64,000 bases of DNA from Promethearchaeota archaeon (GCA_030606485.1 JAUWGH010000001.1:124001-188000); one strand, 5' to 3'; positions 1 to 9,433 are shown, counted from the stretch's first letter. Made by a program: numbers and translations. The notes: generated by a model not told the origin, from the sequence alone.

Positions 1-696
1 AAAGAAGTGGAAATTGACGGAGAAATCAAAAAGAAGAAGGTTTTTGAATCTTTAGGTTCTGGCCCCGCTAGAGCGCTATCACGAGTTGAAAAAGATTTAT
101 ATGAAGAATTGGGGTATAAAGATGATGCCGATTGTGCAATTTTAGTATTTGAAACAGCAAAATTACCCAATGAGGAAGTAATGGAATTAGTAGCTAAAAA
201 ATGCGGAGTGAGTCCCAGTAATACTTATGCATGTTGTGCACCCACAGCATGTTTGTGTGGCTCAATTCAAGTAGCATCAAGAATTGTAGAAACGGGTATT
301 CATAAACTGCATGAGTTACATTTTCCGTTAGATGTGATTAAATATGGTTTTGGAACGACCACAATTGCCCCTATTGCAAAAGATGATTTAAAAGCGATGG
401 GAGTTACTAACGACTCATTAATTGCAACTGGAAGTGTATATTATACAATTGAAGCTGACAAAGAAAAACAAGAAGAGTTATGGGAACTTATTAAAAAAGC
501 ACCCTCAAACACATCTTCCAGCTATGGAAAACCTTTCATTGAAACCTTTAAAGAAGTCGACTATAAATTCTATGATATTGACCCAGGACTTTTCGCTCCA
601 GCATTATATACTGTAAATAATTCAAAAACTGGGAAAACAATATCGGCTGGAGCTATAAATAACGACCTTCTTAAATTATCTTATGGTTTATCTTAA
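1..696 (+). CDS. mch: Methenyl-tetrahydromethanopterin cyclohydrolase, 3' part
   Basis: The last 231 codons of Mch, which interconverts methenyl- and formyl-tetrahydromethanopterin in the cytoplasmic archaeal C1 (Wood-Ljungdahl) branch. The reading frame is open from base 1 and the family is about 320 residues long, so the N-terminus lies outside the window; the GTG at 7 is internal. Family signatures seen: GSGPARAL near the start, the Cys-rich APTACLCGSIQ segment, VETGIHKLHEL, and the AMGVTNDSLIATGSVYY block. It ends in TAA followed by a long T run. Other H4MPT/F420-linked genes in the window (mtxX, cofC, fprA, frhB-like) fit with an active C1 pathway. Function is assigned from family resemblance; confidence is high. 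Confidence 0.93.
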   Translation, partial: KEVEIDGEIKKKKVFESLGSGPARALSRVEKDLYEELGYKDDADCAILVFETAKLPNEEVMELVAKKCGVSPSNTYACCAPTACLCGSIQVASRIVETGIHKLHELHFPLDVIKYGFGTTTIAPIAKDDLKAMGVTNDSLIATGSVYYTIEADKEKQEELWELIKKAPSNTSSSYGKPFIETFKEVDYKFYDIDPGLFAPALYTVNNSKTGKTISAGAINNDLLKLSYGLS

Positions 697-698
697 AA

Positions 699-709
699 TT
701 TTTTTTTTT
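699..709 (+). terminator. T-run terminator after mch
   Basis: Eleven consecutive T residues directly after the mch stop codon, continued by another T-rich stretch. This matches the U-tract type of archaeal intrinsic termination. The minus-strand neighbour ends a few bases further, so the tract also separates convergent genes. Confidence 0.5.
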
Positions 710-725
710 AATTTTTACTTTTGTA

Positions 726-1325
726 TTACCCTCTAAAATTCTGCTTTGCTCCAACTAACGTAGTAGTTTCTTCCATAATTGTTGATAACTCATTCTCGCT
801 ACGTAAATTAGTAATAATTTTATCTAATTCATTAAGTTTGGAAAATGATATAGCTACCAATAAATCCCAGCCTCCATAAATCGGAGAAGTATATGTAATT
901 AACCAATCTTCTCCATACTCGGTTGATCTTAAATCTTTTATCTTATTTACAATTTCATCTTCTAATCCAATTTTTCTTAATCTCACAAGAACGTAAGCAC
1001 GATAATATAGATTTTGAGATTTTATTTTTGTAGCATCAAAATTATTCTTTATACTAATAAATGTTATAGATTCTTCGATCATCTTAGATAATTCCTCATC
1101 GATGTTAAAAAAAGTTTTCAAGTTATCTAATTCTTCATGCTTTGAAAGACATATCTCCAATAAAATATCCCACGATCCAAATATGGGCGTACAATAAAAA
1201 ACATACCAATCTTCATCTTCATCATCTTCTCTTGATTTTAAATTTCTAACTTTCTCCACTACTTTCCATTCTGAACCTGTCTCCCGTAGTCTTAAAAGAA
1301 TGTATCCTTTGTAATATTTTGGCAT
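726..1325 (-). CDS. Tandem Lrp/AsnC ligand-binding (RAM-like) domain protein without HTH
   Basis: A 199-residue protein made of two similar halves. Each half has an ILLRLR/VLVRLR strand, a KVRNLKS or KIKDLRS helix, a WYVFYCTPIFGSWDILLEI or WLITYTSPIYGGWDLLVAI strand pair, and a helix starting with a Lys-x-x-Glu-Leu-Asp pattern. This is the beta-alpha-beta-beta-alpha-beta pattern of the C-terminal effector (RAM) domain of Lrp/AsnC regulators, duplicated. No N-terminal helix-turn-helix is visible; the protein starts at its ATG directly with the first domain. It may be a stand-alone small-molecule sensor that pairs with a DNA-binding partner, but that is inference. It is convergent with mch and divergent from gltX. 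The domain call is by pattern only. Confidence 0.6.
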   Translation of the reverse strand: MPKYYKGYILLRLRETGSEWKVVEKVRNLKSREDDEDEDWYVFYCTPIFGSWDILLEICLSKHEELDNLKTFFNIDEELSKMIEESITFISIKNNFDATKIKSQNLYYRAYVLVRLRKIGLEDEIVNKIKDLRSTEYGEDWLITYTSPIYGGWDLLVAISFSKLNELDKIITNLRSENELSTIMEETTTLVGAKQNFRG

Positions 1326-1416
1326 GTTAGGAAATATTTTTTTGTGTTTATTACTATTTATTATATTTAATTAAATTATAAAATTTAGCTAATAATTAGA
1401 AGTAATTTAGAAAAAT

Positions 1417-3183
1417 ATGATAAACCGTGAAGAGATAGAAAAATCTATTTGGATTGAAGGCCTCAAAAATGCTATAAAATTTGAAGGTATCGCCCAAAGA
1501 AAAGCAATTATCGGTAAGTTAATAGCTTTAAATGGTGAAATTCGTCTAAAATTAAAAAATATAATGCCATTAATAGATTCAATAATTGAGGAAATCAATA
1601 ATTTATCATTAAATGCACAAAAAGAAAAATTATTCTCTTTAGCGCCATCTGCTTTAGAGAAAATGAAAGAAAAAGTAGAAGAATTTAAAACATTACCAGA
1701 ATTGCCAAATGTAGAGAATTATAAAAAAGTAGTAATGCGACTTGCACCATATCCAAGTGGGGCTCTTCATATCGGTAATGCTCGGATGATTATTCTGAAT
1801 GATGAGTATGTAAAAAGATACAATGGAGAACTAATTTTATTTTATGATGACACGATTGGTAGTTCTAAAGCTAAAAGAAATGATCCAAAAGCAAAATATA
1901 TTCTTCCTGAGGCGTATGACTTAATCAAGGAAGGATTGGAATGGTTAGGAGTAAAATATAATAAGGAATATTATAAGAGTGATCGATTGGAAATTTACTA
2001 TAAATATTGTAAACAACTTCTCACTGAAAATAATGCATATGTTTGTTTATGTGAAGCCAATGATTTTAGAGAGAACTATAAAAAAACTGGAAAGGAATGT
2101 CCTCATCGAAATAATACTCCCGAGAAAAATCTGGAAGGTTGGGAAAAAATGTTAAATGGTGATTATCAAGAGATGACAGCCGTTGTTCGATTGAAAACTG
2201 GTATGGATCAGAAAGATCCTGCCTTAAGAGATCAAATTATCATGCGAATATCTGATGCAGAACATCCACGAGTCGGTACTAAATATCGAGTCTGGCCCAT
2301 GCTTGAATTTTCTTGGGGAATTGATGATTATTTAATTGGAGTTTCTCACATTTTAAGGGGTTCTGATCTGGTTAAAGAAGATATCATTGAAAAATTCATC
2401 TGGGATATATTTAATTGGAAATATTGTGAATTTCTACACTATGGTAGATTAAATTTTCAGGAAAAAAAACTCAGTAAAACACTATCAAGAAATGCAATTT
2501 TACAAGGAACTTATAAAGGATGGTATGATCCAAGAACTTGGAGTATACAATCTCTTAAAAAGCGGGGTATTAAGCCTCAAGCTTTAAGGGTAACATTATT
2601 TAATTTAGGATTGTCTCTTTCAGGAATTACATTCTCTGATCAATGGTTATATGCCAAAAACTCTGAATTGATTGATTCTATCTCGAATAGGTACTTTTTT
2701 GTTAATAATCCCATATCATTGATAATAGAGGATATTCCGTTTGAGGAGATTAAGGCAGAACCGTTTTTATTACCAACTAATCCAAAAAAAGGTAAAAGAT
2801 TAATAAAAAGTAAAGTAATAGAAGGTAAATTAAAGGTGTATATCTCTAAAAGGGATGCTGGGAAATTAACTCAGAACAACCAAATACGTTTAAAAGACTT
2901 ATTTAATATTAAAATAACTGAAATTTTAAAGACGACTAATTTAATTAATGCTAAATTTACCAGTAAAGAATTAGATCGAACTTTTAAAATCATTCATTGG
3001 GTTCTTCAAGAAGAAAATATTAAAGTTAAAATTTTAAGAATTGATGGTTTAGTGGATGAAGGTTATGGAGAATTGAATTTATTAGATATTCCCATGAATA
3101 AAACTATTCAATTCGAAAGATATGGTTTTGTTAACCCTATAGAACTGAAAGAAAATGAATTATTTTGTTATTTTACTCAATAA
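1417..3183 (+). CDS. gltX: Glutamyl-tRNA synthetase, archaeal type
   Basis: 588 residues; charges tRNA-Glu (and, in archaea that lack GlnRS, tRNA-Gln) with glutamate. It is a class I synthetase: the HIGH motif appears as HIGN in RLAPYPSGALHIGNAR (about residue 117) and the KMSKS motif as KLSKTLS (about residue 350). The long N-terminal extension before the Rossmann domain and the beta-barrel C-terminal half (ending VNPIELKENELFCYF) are typical of archaeal/eukaryotic GluRS rather than bacterial GluRS. It starts at ATG 1417 and is monocistronic, divergent from the RAM-domain gene. Length is normal for the family. Confidence 0.93.
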   Translation: MINREEIEKSIWIEGLKNAIKFEGIAQRKAIIGKLIALNGEIRLKLKNIMPLIDSIIEEINNLSLNAQKEKLFSLAPSALEKMKEKVEEFKTLPELPNVENYKKVVMRLAPYPSGALHIGNARMIILNDEYVKRYNGELILFYDDTIGSSKAKRNDPKAKYILPEAYDLIKEGLEWLGVKYNKEYYKSDRLEIYYKYCKQLLTENNAYVCLCEANDFRENYKKTGKECPHRNNTPEKNLEGWEKMLNGDYQEMTAVVRLKTGMDQKDPALRDQIIMRISDAEHPRVGTKYRVWPMLEFSWGIDDYLIGVSHILRGSDLVKEDIIEKFIWDIFNWKYCEFLHYGRLNFQEKKLSKTLSRNAILQGTYKGWYDPRTWSIQSLKKRGIKPQALRVTLFNLGLSLSGITFSDQWLYAKNSELIDSISNRYFFVNNPISLIIEDIPFEEIKAEPFLLPTNPKKGKRLIKSKVIEGKLKVYISKRDAGKLTQNNQIRLKDLFNIKITEILKTTNLINAKFTSKELDRTFKIIHWVLQEENIKVKILRIDGLVDEGYGELNLLDIPMNKTIQFERYGFVNPIELKENELFCYFTQ

Positions 3184-3267
3184 AAAATGTTTTTTAATGA
3201 AATTGAGATTTTACAAAACTAAAAATAAAAAATTTGATATATTAATAATAGTTTGGATTTGAAGAAT

Positions 3268-4329
3268 ATGAATGATAAAAATTTTGAAGATGATGAAACC
3301 GAATTCGAATTACCCAAAAAACCGATGGATACTTTATGGGAATTTTGTCCTCGTTGTGGTAATCGCTTACCATCAGTTGAAAATATTAGATTCTGTATGC
3401 AATGTGGTTTTGATATTCAATATTTCAAACAATTTAAATCATTACCATCTACAATCCCATTAACACCTATTGATAAAAGAATAAAATTAAATGATGATGA
3501 GTTAATCAAGACTAAAGAGAAAAAATTATGGGGAATTTTTAGCTCATTTGGTTTACCTATTCTGTCTTTTATTCTTGTTGAAGTGTTAATTCTGGTTATA
3601 GCATTAATTATAATTATTCCATTGATTTTTACAATGGAAAATCCTTCTGAACTTCTTGAATTTTTAACTAGCCCTTTATTTGTTTCTCTAGCAACAATTG
3701 CAGAACTGATTTTTTTCTTTATTCCAATATGGTATGTTGGTAAATATATCCAACATCCTACATTTAATAATCGAATTAAACTCTTAGGGATTTTTAATAA
3801 TGAAAATAAGGATAATTATATTTTAAAAGAAGTTTTAATTGGTCTATTATTTGCCGTTAGTGCATATTTCATAGTTAATCTCGTATCAATTTTAACAGAC
3901 TTAACTTTTGGGGCAATATTTGGCCCAGAATTTCTTGAAAGAGCATATGGTACTGCGGAAGGTTCTGGTTTTACTACAGATATGCTAGCATCAAACATAT
4001 TAGAATTGATTTTAATGATAGTAATGATGATTTTAATTGTGGGTCCATCTGAGGAAATAATTTTCCGAGGATTCACTCAAAAAGGATGGGATAGACATTT
4101 TGGACAAAAATGGGCTTTGATTTGTACAGCTATTTTATTTACTTTTTTCCATGTAATTCCAATACTCATGCCTACTGAATTATTTCTTTTGCTTTTCCCA
4201 CCTTATTTTGTTATTTCCCTAATGTTAGGTGCATTATATATTTGGAGAAAGGAAAATTTAATAGCATGTATAGTTGGACATGGCGTATATAACGCTGTAA
4301 CTATATCAATTGCTTTTTTATTTTTTTAA
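3268..4329 (+). CDS. CPBP-family intramembrane protease with N-terminal zinc ribbon
   Basis: About 353 residues from ATG 3268 (an in-frame TTG lies at 3253). The N-terminus holds a zinc ribbon, FCPRCG...FCMQCGFD (about residues 25-50). It is followed by roughly eight hydrophobic segments and the CPBP (Abi/Rce1-type) motifs: EEIIFRG (about residue 261), FTFFHVIP (about 290) and GHGVYNA (about 336), which supply the glutamate pair and histidines of the intramembrane glutamic protease site. The substrate is unknown; relatives include the CAAX-prenyl endopeptidase Rce1. The zinc ribbon probably faces the cytosol. It sits alone between gltX and mtxX in the same direction. Confidence 0.82.
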   Translation: MNDKNFEDDETEFELPKKPMDTLWEFCPRCGNRLPSVENIRFCMQCGFDIQYFKQFKSLPSTIPLTPIDKRIKLNDDELIKTKEKKLWGIFSSFGLPILSFILVEVLILVIALIIIIPLIFTMENPSELLEFLTSPLFVSLATIAELIFFFIPIWYVGKYIQHPTFNNRIKLLGIFNNENKDNYILKEVLIGLLFAVSAYFIVNLVSILTDLTFGAIFGPEFLERAYGTAEGSGFTTDMLASNILELILMIVMMILIVGPSEEIIFRGFTQKGWDRHFGQKWALICTAILFTFFHVIPILMPTELFLLLFPPYFVISLMLGALYIWRKENLIACIVGHGVYNAVTISIAFLFF

Positions 4330-4364
4330 AATACTAATATAAAATCATAGACCATTGTTGAAAA

Positions 4365-5237
4365 ATGAGCATATTTGAAATCCTCAAACATAACATATCA
4401 TATGAGGACTTGATAATTGGAATAGGGTTAGGCGAAAAAAAAAATCAAAATATTAGAATTATTACAACTGCATTAAATTTTTCACTGAAAAATAGTGTAT
4501 GGATTTATTTATTTGGGGAAAAAAATGCTATAGGTGAAATTAAATCATATCAGCTTAATAATAGCCCACATCAATCAAAAATTAAATTAATTAGTAGTAT
4601 AGAACCAGAAAAAGAAATGATAACATATCTAATTAATAATAAGATAAATTCAATAGTAAGAGGGAGTTTTAAATCTTCTAAGTTTTTGAAATTACTTAAA
4701 GATTCATTAAAGGTTAAAAATATTTATAGACTCGCACTTCTCGAAACTGCAAATGGAGAGCAATTTTTCTATGGACCAGTTGGTATTGATGAATGTAACA
4801 CTTTCAAAAATAAACAAATTTTTATAGAAAAATCATTAAAAATATTTCGATATTTTGAAATTAAACCTAAAATATCCATTTTGAGCGGCGGTAGAATTGG
4901 AGATTTAGGTAGGAATAAATTGATCGACAAAACAATAGATGATGCTGAAAATTTAGTTAAATATTTCAATAGTCAGGAACCAAACATTGAAATCTTTCAC
5001 GACCATATTTTAATTGAAAATAGTATCAAAAATGGAGCAAATTTAATTCTAGCACCAAATGGGATAAGTGGTAATTTAATCTATAGAACATTAATCCATT
5101 TAGGCAATGGAAAATCATATGGGGCTTTTTATTTAGATACTAAATATTCTATTATTGATACTTCTAGAGTAGCACCAGAAAATGAATTAAATGGGGCTTT
5201 TTTTTTAGCATCATCAATTTCTGCGGTGGAAAAATAG
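4365..5237 (+). CDS. mtxX: MtxX-like protein (methanogenesis marker protein 4 family)
   Basis: 290 residues resembling the MtxX/methanogenesis-marker-4 family, related in fold to phosphate acyltransferases. Recognisable blocks are SIVRGSFKSSKFLKLLK, the GPVGIDE segment, the glycine-rich KISILSGGRIGDLGRN, and ANLILAPNGISGNLIYRTL toward the end. The biochemical function is not established; genome annotations call it a possible methyltransferase-related protein. Its presence here without Mcr agrees with the wider occurrence of C1 marker genes in Asgard archaea. It starts at ATG 4365, 35 bases after the CPBP gene on the same strand, and could share its transcript. Confidence 0.72.
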   Translation: MSIFEILKHNISYEDLIIGIGLGEKKNQNIRIITTALNFSLKNSVWIYLFGEKNAIGEIKSYQLNNSPHQSKIKLISSIEPEKEMITYLINNKINSIVRGSFKSSKFLKLLKDSLKVKNIYRLALLETANGEQFFYGPVGIDECNTFKNKQIFIEKSLKIFRYFEIKPKISILSGGRIGDLGRNKLIDKTIDDAENLVKYFNSQEPNIEIFHDHILIENSIKNGANLILAPNGISGNLIYRTLIHLGNGKSYGAFYLDTKYSIIDTSRVAPENELNGAFFLASSISAVEK

Positions 5238-5286
5238 AAGAATTAATTTAAAAATAAAAAATAACGAATTACTAATGTTTTATTGT

Positions 5287-6243
5287 TTAAGTTGAAGTGT
5301 TACTTAAGATATTAACCAATTTTTTAAACTTTGAACTTTTAAATGAATCAAAAATCGAATTCAACATATTGTTCTCCTTATTATTTGTTATTATCATCAA
5401 AACAGCCTTATCAGAGATCTCTTTAACTAAAACATAATTTTCTTCAGATTCATAAATAATTAGTGATAATTCTAATGGAGATATGGACGTTTTATTCTCA
5501 ATTTGGTATATTTTCTGATAAATCTGATATAAGTTAGAATCTAATGTACCAATCTCAAATTTAATATATTCTAATGGCTCTAAACTAAATTTACCAAATG
5601 TTGATGATATTAATAATCCATCTGGCCTATTAAAAACCAAATAATTTGCCTGCGTATCTGATTTTAAACTATCCAAAATTGCTCTTATACCAGCTAATTT
5701 TTGAATAGATATTGTAGATTTTTGAATTTCGAAATCTAATATTTCAATCAATCTATGCTGTGCGCTCCCTTCTTTTACAGAAACTGGTGTGAAAGCACAT
5801 TTTTTTCTATATTCAGAGTCGAGATTTTCTGTCAATAGTTCAAAAATATCATCCTCTATTGATTCCTCTAAATCAATTTTGTTTAGAAGAACATAAATCT
5901 TATCTAATTTAGGTGTATATTGTATTATTGCTTCAAGAAATTTATCAAATGTCTCTCTTACAAACCGTTCGTTTCGTGTTGCATCTACCATAAAAACCGC
6001 AACGTCTACATCGCCAAAAATAATGGGTCTTTGTTTTTCTGAAAAATAACGCTCAAGGTATTGTTTTTGTCCTCCCATATCCCATACTGATATCTCCAAT
6101 AACCCCCTAAATATGAAATTTTCGCGACTTATACCGCGCGTAGGTTTAAGATTTATAACTTTCATGAAATTATAACCCAAGCACGTTGTTCTCATTAAAG
6201 ATGTTTTCCCAGCATTTTCTGGTCCAAATAAAATTGTTTTGAT
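5287..6243 (-). CDS. Rag/Arf-like small GTPase with C-terminal roadblock/longin-like domain; apparent AUC start
   Basis: A GTPase of about 318 residues. The P-loop GPENAGKTSL, switch I threonine in LKPTRGISRENF, the DMGGQ motif (about residue 53) and NKID (about 120) are all present. After about residue 165 the protein continues with ANYLVFNRPDGLLIS and a second beta-rich part ending VLMIITNN, the pattern of a roadblock/longin-like domain as in Rag/Gtr GTPases. The first ATG (6195) would delete the P-loop. The frame stays open upstream to a TAG at 6289-6291 but has no ATG, GTG or TTG. An ATC at 6243 (or 6246), just after GGGAGTGA, would give MKTILFGPENAGKTSL. The function is probably membrane- or nutrient-linked signalling, by analogy only. 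Confidence 0.82.
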   Translation of the reverse strand: MKTILFGPENAGKTSLMRTTCLGYNFMKVINLKPTRGISRENFIFRGLLEISVWDMGGQKQYLERYFSEKQRPIIFGDVDVAVFMVDATRNERFVRETFDKFLEAIIQYTPKLDKIYVLLNKIDLEESIEDDIFELLTENLDSEYRKKCAFTPVSVKEGSAQHRLIEILDFEIQKSTISIQKLAGIRAILDSLKSDTQANYLVFNRPDGLLISSTFGKFSLEPLEYIKFEIGTLDSNLYQIYQKIYQIENKTSISPLELSLIIYESEENYVLVKEISDKAVLMIITNNKENNMLNSIFDSFKSSKFKKLVNILSNTST

Positions 6244-6250
6244 GATTTTT

Positions 6251-6258
6251 TCACTCCC
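6251..6258 (-). promoter_or_regulatory. Shine-Dalgarno sequence placing the start of the Rag-like GTPase
   Basis: GGGAGTGA on the minus strand, seven bases before an in-frame ATC at 6243. It is the only ribosome-binding-like sequence in front of the P-loop and supports initiation at a near-cognate codon. Confidence 0.5.
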
Positions 6259-6441
6259 TTTTATTTTTTCATCGATAATTTTTAAGATCTAATATCTTAA
6301 GTATGGAATATCCAAAAAATTTTGATTGTATATTTTGATTAAAATATTGATTATATTATATTTTTGTAATTCTATAAATTTAAGTTTTTTATTAGCTTGA
6401 ATATAAATTAATATAAGTTAAATCAATTAGAGGAAACTTAA

Positions 6442-6996
6442 ATGAGTTTTTCGGAAAAAGAGTTAGAAGAAAAAATATTAAAAAAAATACGTAATGTTCC
6501 AAATTTTCCTCAGAGAGGAATTCAATTTAAAGATATTTCAACCCTAGTAAAGGATGTGGATGGTCTAAAAGACTCAGTTAATTTTTTATATGAAAAATAT
6601 AGAGATAAAGGAATTACAAAAGTTGCTGCAATTGAAGCGCGAGGATATATTTTTGGTGGTGCTCTTGCCATAAAAATGGACGCCGGATTTGTAATGATGA
6701 GAAAGCCGGGAAAATTGCCTTATAAAACGCTATCTGAAACCTATGAATTGGAATATGGAACTGACTCTATAGAGATGCATGTTGATGGAATTGAAAAAGG
6801 AGATAAAGTTTTAATATTTGATGATTTATTGGCAACTGGGGGAACTGCAAAAGCTGCATGTAATTTAGTCGAAAGAGCAGGCGGTAAAGTGGCTGGTGTT
6901 GGATTTGTTATTGAATTAACTGGGAGCCTTCATGGTAGAGATAAATTGGTAGGATACGATGTTTTTTCCTTAGTAAAAATCCCAGTGGAAGAATAA
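6442..6996 (+). CDS. apt: Adenine phosphoribosyltransferase
   Basis: 184 residues; makes AMP from adenine and PRPP in the cytosol. The PRPP-binding loop VLIFDDLLATGGTAKA (about residues 123-138), the AIEARGYIFGGALA block and the MMRKPGKLPYKT block are characteristic of Apt rather than other phosphoribosyltransferases. The ATG at 6442 follows a GAGGAAAC-like ribosome-binding sequence. The neighbouring convergent gene encodes an MTA phosphorylase that releases adenine, so the pair forms a natural salvage route from methylthioadenosine to AMP. Length is normal. Confidence 0.93.
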   Translation: MSFSEKELEEKILKKIRNVPNFPQRGIQFKDISTLVKDVDGLKDSVNFLYEKYRDKGITKVAAIEARGYIFGGALAIKMDAGFVMMRKPGKLPYKTLSETYELEYGTDSIEMHVDGIEKGDKVLIFDDLLATGGTAKAACNLVERAGGKVAGVGFVIELTGSLHGRDKLVGYDVFSLVKIPVEE

Positions 6997-7032
6997 AAAA
7001 AAAGTAATATAAATTTCTTAATTTTTTACATA

Positions 7033-7902
7033 TTAGATAATTGCACCTTTCATTGAATCCTTACATTTACAAATTCTATCCTTTGGTATTTTAGGAATTG
7101 CTATGTCGAGAATTTTTGTTAAATTAATTGCATTTTTTTCCATTGTTGCTAAGATTTCCTCGATGCTAACTGAATATTTTTTGATTGGACCACCGCAACT
7201 TGGACATTTAGCTCCAACTTCAACAATTCCACACCGATCACATTCAGCTGCCCATACATCAAGATCAGTAACCATTGCAATTGTACTGTAGCAGACTTCG
7301 GCTTCTGCTGCCAAAACCACTTCTGGGTAGCATGTCATTCCAATCACGTCACCACCCCAAATTCGAAACATACGTGATTCTGCAATAGTGGAAAATCTTG
7401 GTCCTTCGATACAAACATAAGCCCCGTTTCGATATATGTTCAAGCCAGGAATTTCTTTGCCTGCATTATAAAAAATTTCATTCATTTCGGGACAGAATGG
7501 TTCAGCTTGGCTCATATGGCAGATCTGACCGCCTTCATAAAAAGTATCTAACCTCTTTTTAGTCCGGTCTATGTACTGATCAACTATTACAAAATCTCCT
7601 TTGTCGTATTCCTTCACTAAAGAACCTACTGCACTCGGAGATATGATTCGCTTTACACCTAATTCTTTAGCTAATGCCCAAATATTCGCCCTTGTATTAA
7701 GATTATGTGGAGTTATAACATGACCACGACCATGTCTTGGTATAAATGCTAATTTTCTACCTTTATAAAAGCCAACCGAAATAAGATCAGATGACATTCC
7801 ATATGGAGTATAAACTTTTACGTCTTCGGCGTCTTCAAGCTCTAAATCAGAACCAGTCCCACCAATTATCCCAATTTCTACATTTTCTTCTGAATATTTC
7901 AT
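7033..7902 (-). CDS. S-methyl-5'-thioadenosine (or thioinosine) phosphorylase with inserted zinc ribbon
   Basis: 289 residues of the MTAP branch of the PNP family. GIIGGTGSDLELED forms the phosphate-binding N-terminal loop, followed by FIPRHGRGHVITPHN, SPSAVGSL, CIEGPRFST, and IGMTCYPEVVLAAEAEVCY with MVTDLDVW. Just after the last block there is an extra zinc ribbon, CDRCGIVEVGAKCPSCGG (about residues 222-239), before the C-terminal helix; the canonical enzyme has only a short loop there. The enzyme phosphorolyses MTA to adenine and methylthioribose-1-phosphate; adenosine versus inosine preference cannot be read from sequence. It is next to apt, and a RuBisCO-like protein elsewhere in the window could act downstream. 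Confidence 0.88.
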   Translation of the reverse strand: MKYSEENVEIGIIGGTGSDLELEDAEDVKVYTPYGMSSDLISVGFYKGRKLAFIPRHGRGHVITPHNLNTRANIWALAKELGVKRIISPSAVGSLVKEYDKGDFVIVDQYIDRTKKRLDTFYEGGQICHMSQAEPFCPEMNEIFYNAGKEIPGLNIYRNGAYVCIEGPRFSTIAESRMFRIWGGDVIGMTCYPEVVLAAEAEVCYSTIAMVTDLDVWAAECDRCGIVEVGAKCPSCGGPIKKYSVSIEEILATMEKNAINLTKILDIAIPKIPKDRICKCKDSMKGAII

Positions 7903-8070
7903 TTTAACATCAATTCATTGCTAATTTTAACTTAAGTTTAAATTCTTATTGTATTGTTAATTTATAATCATAAACCTTTTTGATTTTTGTTATTTGGTTA
8001 ACAACTACTTACAATAATTTTTTTTCATTTATATTACCATAATAAAGGATGGGAAGAGAATAATACTACA

Positions 8071-9372
8071 ATGGTTAAAATAAGGTTTCTTGGGGGATGT
8101 AGGGAAATTGGAGCATCTAGTATATTAATTCAATCTGAAGAAACAGGAAATAACTTACTCCTTGATTACGGAATACGGTTACAAGGAAATGGCAATATTT
8201 TACCTTTAAGTGTTGATGGGATTGAAATATCGGCAATTGCATTAACCCACTGTCATATTGACCATTCAGGAAACCTTCCAAGCTTATATAAAAATCGCCA
8301 GATTCCGTTATTTACAAATGAATTAACTTTTAGGATAATTGAGGTATTAATTCGCGATACACTCAAAATTTCTAAATTTAAAATAAAATACTCAAATCAA
8401 GAACTTAATAAAATGGGTATTTCGTGTTATTTTCTTGAATATGGAACAAGACAGAGGATTGAAAATAATTTTTATATAACTTTAAAAGATGCTGGTCATG
8501 TGCCCGGTTCTTGTTCTATTTTAGTGGAAGTTGATGGAAAAAAAATCTTATACACCGGGGATATTAACACACAAAAAACTAGACTTGTAAATAGTATTGA
8601 TGTTCATGATTTTCCGGAATTAGATGCATTAATCATAGAATCAACATATGCTTTAAGAGATCATCGACCAAGAGATGAGATCGAAAAGGAGTTTATTGAA
8701 AATGTAAATATAATTGTAGAGGATAAGGGACGTGTGCTAGTTCCCGCTTTTGGTGTAGCTAGATCTCAAGAGGTTCTAAGTGTCCTTTATCATTATGGAT
8801 ATCGTGGATCTCTTTTTCTAGATGGAATGGCAAGGAAAATCTCTGAGATCTATTTTGATTACGCTGAATTTTTAAGAAATCCAAGAGAATTTCGAAGGGC
8901 TATAAATAATGCAACCTTTATTTTAAATTCCCGATTAAAAAGAGACAGAAAGATTGCAAAAACTACACCCGGAATAATAATTAGTCCCTCAGGAATGTTA
9001 CAGGGAGGTCCTGCTAGAAATTATGCAAGATCAATTGTTCTCGAGAAAAATTCCGCTATTTATTCAGTTGGATATCAAGTTGAAAATACTGCAGGAAGAA
9101 TTTTACTTGATGATAATTTATTTTTTAAGTCTAAAAATGACCCAAACGGTATTGACGCTGTTTGCGACATTAAAAATTTTGACTTTTCAAGTCACGCCGG
9201 AAGTTTAGATTTATTAAAATTCGTTGATAATTTAAAATTCAATGAGGATTCAGAAAAAAATATATTTTGCATCCATGGAAGTGCTGAATCTTGCACTACT
9301 TTTGCAAAAAATCTCAATAGAAAAGGCTATTCAGCCATTTCTCCAGAAATTGGAGATGTTTTTACAATTTAA
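8071..9372 (+). CDS. Beta-CASP metallo-beta-lactamase ribonuclease, aCPSF2 type
   Basis: 433 residues. The metallo-beta-lactamase motif THCHIDHSG (about residue 60), the later DAGHVPGSCSILVE and YTGDIN motifs, and the beta-CASP section with SPSGMLQGGPARNY and the terminal FSSHAG / CIHG histidines are present, so the zinc-dependent nuclease site looks intact. There are no N-terminal KH domains, which separates it from aCPSF1 (FttA) and points to the shorter aCPSF2 group. It probably acts on RNA 3' ends or turnover. It starts at ATG 8071 and is divergent from the MTA phosphorylase gene. Confidence 0.85.
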   Translation: MVKIRFLGGCREIGASSILIQSEETGNNLLLDYGIRLQGNGNILPLSVDGIEISAIALTHCHIDHSGNLPSLYKNRQIPLFTNELTFRIIEVLIRDTLKISKFKIKYSNQELNKMGISCYFLEYGTRQRIENNFYITLKDAGHVPGSCSILVEVDGKKILYTGDINTQKTRLVNSIDVHDFPELDALIIESTYALRDHRPRDEIEKEFIENVNIIVEDKGRVLVPAFGVARSQEVLSVLYHYGYRGSLFLDGMARKISEIYFDYAEFLRNPREFRRAINNATFILNSRLKRDRKIAKTTPGIIISPSGMLQGGPARNYARSIVLEKNSAIYSVGYQVENTAGRILLDDNLFFKSKNDPNGIDAVCDIKNFDFSSHAGSLDLLKFVDNLKFNEDSEKNIFCIHGSAESCTTFAKNLNRKGYSAISPEIGDVFTI

Positions 9373-9433
9373 ATATTTTGCTTTATATCCTAGAATTTTA
9401 ACTTCCACATAATTGTTTTAAAAATTTTTTGTT

